Of a stretch of 42,650 nt of DNA, positions 39,438 through 42,650 are shown in pieces (the stretch's first letter is position 1; every line of letters begins with the position of its first letter). The translations under genes were made by a program, and so were the position numbers. The stretch is from Hymenobacter lapidiphilus (GTDB taxonomy: Bacteria; Bacteroidota; Bacteroidia; Cytophagales; Hymenobacteraceae). The stretch lies in NCBI RefSeq assembly GCF_003417065.2, contig NZ_QVLT01000036.1:1-42650 (forward strand), in the 5' to 3' direction. Below the pieces are notes generated by a model, which searched no databases, was not told the DNA's origin, and saw only the letters and a list, made by a program, of their open reading frames with translations.

Positions 39438-41369
39438 ATGAAAAACGCTATTCTAATGTGGACTGCCGTGGGTTCGGCCACCCTGCTGGCGGGCTGCGCT
39501 ACCACCGGGGGGCTGAGCAAGGCCGATAAGCGGTTTGCGCGCGGCGAATACGAGTCGGCGCTTACCTTATATAAGGCCGAAGTAGCGAAGGGCAAAAACG
39601 TGGCCCAGGGCAACTACCGAATTGCCGAGTCTTACCGCCTTTCCAACCGCATCGAGCAGGCCGAGCCCTACTACAAAGCCGCCCTCGGCGGCGGAGCCCG
39701 CAAGGCCGACGCCGGCTACTACTACGCCCTGGCGCTCCGGGCCAACGGCAAGTTCGATGAAGCTGCCGAGCAGTTCACGCAATACGCCGAGGTAGGTAGC
39801 AACCGCACCCTCACTGCCCAGGCCGAAGCCGAAGCCAGAAACGCGCGCGCCTCAAAAGACCTGTTGGCTCAGCGCACCAACAGCGAGGTAATGCCCTTGG
39901 ATGAGTTGAACACGCCCGCGTCGGAGTTCAGCACTACCCGCATCCCCGAGTCTAAAGAGCTGGTATTTGCCTCAGGCCGCGAGGGCAAGCTTTTTCCTGG
40001 CAACGGCGAAGGGTTCAACGACCTCTACGCCGTGCGCTTCGCCGACGACCAGAAGCTTACCGGCGGTACCGTGCGCAAGCTCGAGCCCGTTATCAACTCC
40101 GCCAACCGCCACGAGGCCAGCGCCACCTACTCGCCCGATGGTAAGATGTTGGTATTCGCCCGCTCCAACGACGGCTCCAAAAAGGGCCTGCTGAGCGTTG
40201 ACCTGTGGATTTCCTACTTCCGCGAAAACGCTTGGACTGAGCCCGAAATCCTGCGCGGCGTGAACAGCAGTACCGCCGACGAGTATTCGCCGGTTTTCTC
40301 GGCCGATGGCCAGACGCTCTACTTTGCCTCCACCCGCAAGGGCGGCTTCGGCGGTAGCGACTTATACAAGGCTGCCATGGAAGGTCCCGGCCGCTTCGCC
40401 GCTCCCGAAAGCCTAGGCGATAAGGTGAACACGGTGGGTAACGAGAGCTTCCCGGCCATTTCGCCCGAGGGCGTGCTGTACTTCTCCTCCGACGGTCATC
40501 CTGGCCTCGGGAAGCTCGACATCTTCAAACTCGATAAAGGCCAGGTGCAGAACTTGGGCAGCCCCATCAACAGCCCCGGCGACGACTTCGCACCCTTCTT
40601 TACCGATAAGCAGGGTGGAGTATTTTCCTCGAACCGGCCCGGTGGTAAGGGCTCCGATGATCTGTACCGTTTCCGCGAGAACCCAATTAAACTGGTCTTC
40701 TTCGTAGCCGACGGTACCGTAGTAGAGCGCGACAACAAAACTGGTAACACCACCGCCGTTCCCAACCAGCCTGTAGCTTTGCTTGGGGCCAACGGCCAGC
40801 AGCTCCAAACTACCACCAGTGGCCCCGACGGCAAGTTCCTCTTCAAACTCGACTCGGCCGCTGCTAGCTATGCCCTTCTCGCCAACCGTGACGGGTACTT
40901 CGCAGCCCGAAATTCCATTACTACCATCGGCCGCAAGCCTGCTCAGGATTTGCTACCTGATCCGGTAAACGAGGTGCGGATTCCCGTTACGCTCACGCTC
41001 ACCAAAATCGTGAAGAACAAGGCCATTGTGGTCGACAACATCTTCTACGATTACGATAAGTCAAATATCCGCCCCGATGCGGCTCTGGAGCTTGATAAGC
41101 TAGTAGAGACGCTCAATGACAACCCCCGCATCACTATCGAGCTGAGCTCGCACACCGACTCGCGCGGCAAGGACGCCTACAACCAGGCCCTTTCCCAGCG
41201 CCGAGCCCAGTCGGCCGTCGATTACATCATCTCCAAAGGCATTGCCCCCGGCCGTATCACAGCCAAAGGCTACGGCGAGTCGCGCCCGGTAGTACCGAAT
41301 GCCAAGACCGAGGAGCAGTACCAGCGCAACCGCCGCACCGAATTCAAAGTGACCAAAATTGCGGAGTAG
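39438..41369 (+). CDS. PorE-like OmpA/WD40/TPR lipoprotein (type IX secretion)
   Basis: 643 aa. Lipoprotein signal (residues 1-~20, LLAGC), TPR-like N-terminal region (~25-135; GEYESALTLYK, RIEQAEPYYKAA), a five-bladed PD40/WD40-type propeller (~150-420; ATYSPDGKMLVFARSNDG, SPVFSADGQTLYFASTRKGG, FPAISPEGVLYFSSDG), a carboxypeptidase-regulatory-like beta domain (~435-500) and a C-terminal OmpA domain (~530-640; DYDKSNIRPDAALELDKLVE, SSHTDSRG, NRRTEFKV) that binds peptidoglycan. This order is that of PorE of Porphyromonas gingivalis, a T9SS component that anchors the machine to the cell wall. Other T9SS genes are not seen here, so it could also be a general Pal-like paralogue. Confidence 0.82.
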   Translation: MKNAILMWTAVGSATLLAGCATTGGLSKADKRFARGEYESALTLYKAEVAKGKNVAQGNYRIAESYRLSNRIEQAEPYYKAALGGGARKADAGYYYALALRANGKFDEAAEQFTQYAEVGSNRTLTAQAEAEARNARASKDLLAQRTNSEVMPLDELNTPASEFSTTRIPESKELVFASGREGKLFPGNGEGFNDLYAVRFADDQKLTGGTVRKLEPVINSANRHEASATYSPDGKMLVFARSNDGSKKGLLSVDLWISYFRENAWTEPEILRGVNSSTADEYSPVFSADGQTLYFASTRKGGFGGSDLYKAAMEGPGRFAAPESLGDKVNTVGNESFPAISPEGVLYFSSDGHPGLGKLDIFKLDKGQVQNLGSPINSPGDDFAPFFTDKQGGVFSSNRPGGKGSDDLYRFRENPIKLVFFVADGTVVERDNKTGNTTAVPNQPVALLGANGQQLQTTTSGPDGKFLFKLDSAAASYALLANRDGYFAARNSITTIGRKPAQDLLPDPVNEVRIPVTLTLTKIVKNKAIVVDNIFYDYDKSNIRPDAALELDKLVETLNDNPRITIELSSHTDSRGKDAYNQALSQRRAQSAVDYIISKGIAPGRITAKGYGESRPVVPNAKTEEQYQRNRRTEFKVTKIAE

Positions 41370-41391
41370 ATACCAGCTGCCCACGTAGTCC

Positions 41392-41426
41392 AACCGCCCG
41401 GTTTGCATTCTGCAGGCCGGGCGGTT
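41392..41426 (+). terminator. Probable terminator after the PorE-like gene
   Basis: AACCGCCCGG (41392-41401) pairs with CCGGGCGGTT (41417-41426), 15-nt loop, followed only by T and GGG, so the T-run is short. 22 bp after the stop. Confidence 0.6.
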
Positions 41427-41516
41427 TGGGTTGGGGCCAATGTGGGTAGGGGAGGTGCAGCCATTTGGCACAATCCTTGGCTTGGGCCCGCTATACTGCT
41501 TTCCCCCCCCCGCCCC

Positions 41517-42257
41517 ATGAAACGAATGCTACCCCTGCTGCTTTGCAGCTTGCTACTGGTCCTCGGCGTTGCGCAGGCCGCGCCGGTCACGGCCAGCATC
41601 ACCGGCGAGCAGGGCCTGGCCTTCCGGCTCTCCCTCGACGGGCAACCCGTTTCCCGCGGTGCCCGCCCCCAGATATACCTCGACCAGTTGCGCCCCGGTT
41701 ACCACTGGGCCGACTTCTACATTCCTGTGGGGCGTGGCCGGGGTTTCAACTACCGCACCCAGATTTTCCTGGCCGAGGGCTTCGAGACAAACTTCATACT
41801 CCTCGCCCGCCCTGGTTTCCCGCCCGCGCTGCGCACCGTGAGTACTGTGCCGCTAGCTCCGCCAGTAGTGTCGTATCCAAACCAAGGTCAGTACCCAAAT
41901 CCTGGTTATCCCGCACCTGGGTATCAGAATCCTAGGTATCCAACTGACGAATATTCGGCTCCGGCCTACCAATTATCCCCGGCCGAAGTAGACAATCTGC
42001 TCCAGGCAATCCAGCGCCGGCCCTTTGATGATGCCCGCATGGGCATTATGCACGATGCCCTACGCGAATCGGTTATTACGTCTCAGGATGCGCGACGCTT
42101 CATTCAATGCCTCTCCTTCGATGCGAACCGCATCGAAACCGCCAAGTACCTGTACAGCCGCGTCGCCGACCGGCACAACTTTTACCAGGTATATGATGCG
42201 TTGGTGTTTCCCTCCAGCATCCGGGAAGTACAGGAATATGTGCATTCCATCCGCTAA
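41517..42257 (+). CDS. DUF4476-domain secreted protein
   Basis: 246 aa. Signal peptide residues 1-~22 (MLPLLLCSLLLVLGVAQA). A beta-rich N-terminal part (~23-115) is followed by a Pro/Tyr/Asn-rich linker (~118-148) with repeats of the form YPNPGYPAPGYQ, then the C-terminal DUF4476 domain (~152-244; LSPAEVDNLLQAIQRRPFDD, DARRFIQCLSFDANRIETAK, FPSSIREVQEYV). DUF4476 is found in secreted proteins of Bacteroidota and some Bdellovibrionota; its role is unknown. The ATG at 41517 sits 5 nt after a run of nine C. The frame is open from 41403, but only the ATG gives the signal peptide. Confidence 0.85.
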   Translation: MKRMLPLLLCSLLLVLGVAQAAPVTASITGEQGLAFRLSLDGQPVSRGARPQIYLDQLRPGYHWADFYIPVGRGRGFNYRTQIFLAEGFETNFILLARPGFPPALRTVSTVPLAPPVVSYPNQGQYPNPGYPAPGYQNPRYPTDEYSAPAYQLSPAEVDNLLQAIQRRPFDDARMGIMHDALRESVITSQDARRFIQCLSFDANRIETAKYLYSRVADRHNFYQVYDALVFPSSIREVQEYVHSIR

Positions 42258-42275
42258 AAAGCCGCTTTATCAACC

Positions 42276-42325
42276 AGCCGGCCTTCTCGCTCCTATATTA
42301 TAGAGAGTAGGGAAGGCCGGCTTTC
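42276..42325 (+). terminator. Terminator after the DUF4476 gene
   Basis: AGCCGGCCTTC (42276-42286) pairs with GAAGGCCGGCT (42312-42322), followed by TTCGTTT. The rest of the 393-nt 3' stretch 42258-42650 holds this hairpin and the two promoters listed next; no ORF of note. Confidence 0.75.
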
Positions 42326-42400
42326 GTTTGGCTCCCAAAAACAAAGTGACTGATTCTGTGGGGCGAAGCGGGTCTTGCACGGGTATTTTACCCCGGGTGC

Positions 42401-42431
42401 TTGCGTAATCCAGCGTAATGCCGCACTTTTG
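42401..42431 (+). promoter_or_regulatory. Strong promoter P1 at the right edge
   Basis: TTGCG at 42401 and CACTTTTG at 42424-42431 (7 of 8 to TAnnTTTG), 20 nt between TTG and the -7 box. The downstream bases GCATCCCCAACCGGAA are nearly repeated after P2. Confidence 0.65.
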
Positions 42432-42506
42432 CATCCCCAACCGGAACGCGGTCGGGCTGGCTTCTCTCCCGGGAAAGCTGCTTGAAAAAAAAGTTGCCCA
42501 ATAGAG

Positions 42507-42538
42507 TTGCGGAAGTTGGAAAGGTTTTACTACCTTTG
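42507..42538 (+). promoter_or_regulatory. Strong promoter P2 at the right edge
   Basis: TTGCG at 42507 and TACCTTTG at 42531-42538 (exact), 21-nt spacing from TTG. The initial transcribed region CACCCCGCTTCAACCGGAAG parallels that of P1. TACCTTTGCACCC is a very common start of rRNA, tRNA and translation-factor transcripts in Bacteroidota, so the target beyond 42650 may be a stable-RNA operon. A hairpin (ACCGAAA ... TTTCGGT, 42617-42648) lies in the leader. Confidence 0.75.
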
Positions 42539-42650
42539 CACCCCGCTTCAACCGGAAGCGCTTTCACTCTGGTTAGCCAAGTCACCTGAAAAGGCCGCGG
42601 ACGCTAGCAGGAAGACCGAAAAGAGGAAAACTTTTTCTTGTTTCGGTGTT

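Overview
The window is a high-GC chromosomal segment from a Bacteroidota bacterium, most likely Hymenobacter or a close Cytophagales relative. The evidence is family-level: DUF4270 and DUF4476 proteins, a PorE-like type IX secretion lipoprotein, a bacterial GGGP synthase, a GH3-type synthetase, Bacteroidota -7 promoter boxes (TAnnTTTG), no Shine-Dalgarno-led starts, and dispersed GTCATnC...GAGCGAAGCGAAG palindromes between genes. I see no prophage, CRISPR array, IS element or defence island. It reads as conserved core genome.

Layout. 1-8.7 kb (+): RluB/RsuA-type pseudouridine synthase (5' end outside the window), coaX, an outer-membrane barrel protein, lptC, a small membrane protein, a PpiD/SurA-like foldase and a periplasmic TPR protein. 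8.7-16.5 kb: recJ, a DoxX-like protein (-), an M61 peptidase, lptB, a GH3-family protein, a MORN-repeat lipoprotein and a small membrane protein. 16.6-21.1 kb (-): AIM24-family protein, an acidic protein, gltX, a pentapeptide-repeat protein translationally coupled to a small membrane protein, and RidA. 21.2-26.3 kb: a degenerate 3-hydroxyacyl-CoA dehydrogenase-like gene (+), then a glgA-like half gene, a DUF4270 lipoprotein and glmS on the minus strand; the last two each carry one apparent single-base frameshift. 26.4-32.6 kb (+): panC, panD, a flippase-like membrane protein, a heptose-phosphate adenylyltransferase, a YugP-type zinc peptidase, an acyl-CoA dehydrogenase and an AraC regulator. 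32.7-34.6 kb (-): holin-superfamily protein, hypothetical membrane protein, GGGP synthase. 34.7-42.6 kb: J-domain/TPR protein, tRNA-Phe (-), a two-gene membrane Fe-S oxidoreductase, a conserved Bacteroidota protein, the PorE-like protein, a DUF4476 protein, and two tandem strong promoters firing out of the right edge, possibly into an rRNA or tRNA operon.

Themes. Coenzyme A synthesis is represented three times (panD makes beta-alanine, panC makes pantothenate, coaX phosphorylates it). Envelope assembly is the largest theme: lptB and lptC for LPS export, the heptose adenylyltransferase and glmS for LPS/peptidoglycan precursors, the PpiD-like foldase, and the PorE-like anchor. An acyl-CoA dehydrogenase and the split Fe-S pair could belong to one electron path from fatty acids to menaquinone, but that is inference.

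The most unusual content is not a gene system. It is (1) several families of long intergenic palindromes, including one element present as two diverged copies in opposite orientation, (2) two frameshifts 2.6 kb apart that are both repaired by restoring one C in a GCCGCG context, and (3) two apparently decayed enzymes: the dehydrogenase-like protein, with the catalytic His replaced by Cys at conserved spacing, and a glycogen-synthase half without its nucleotide-sugar motif.
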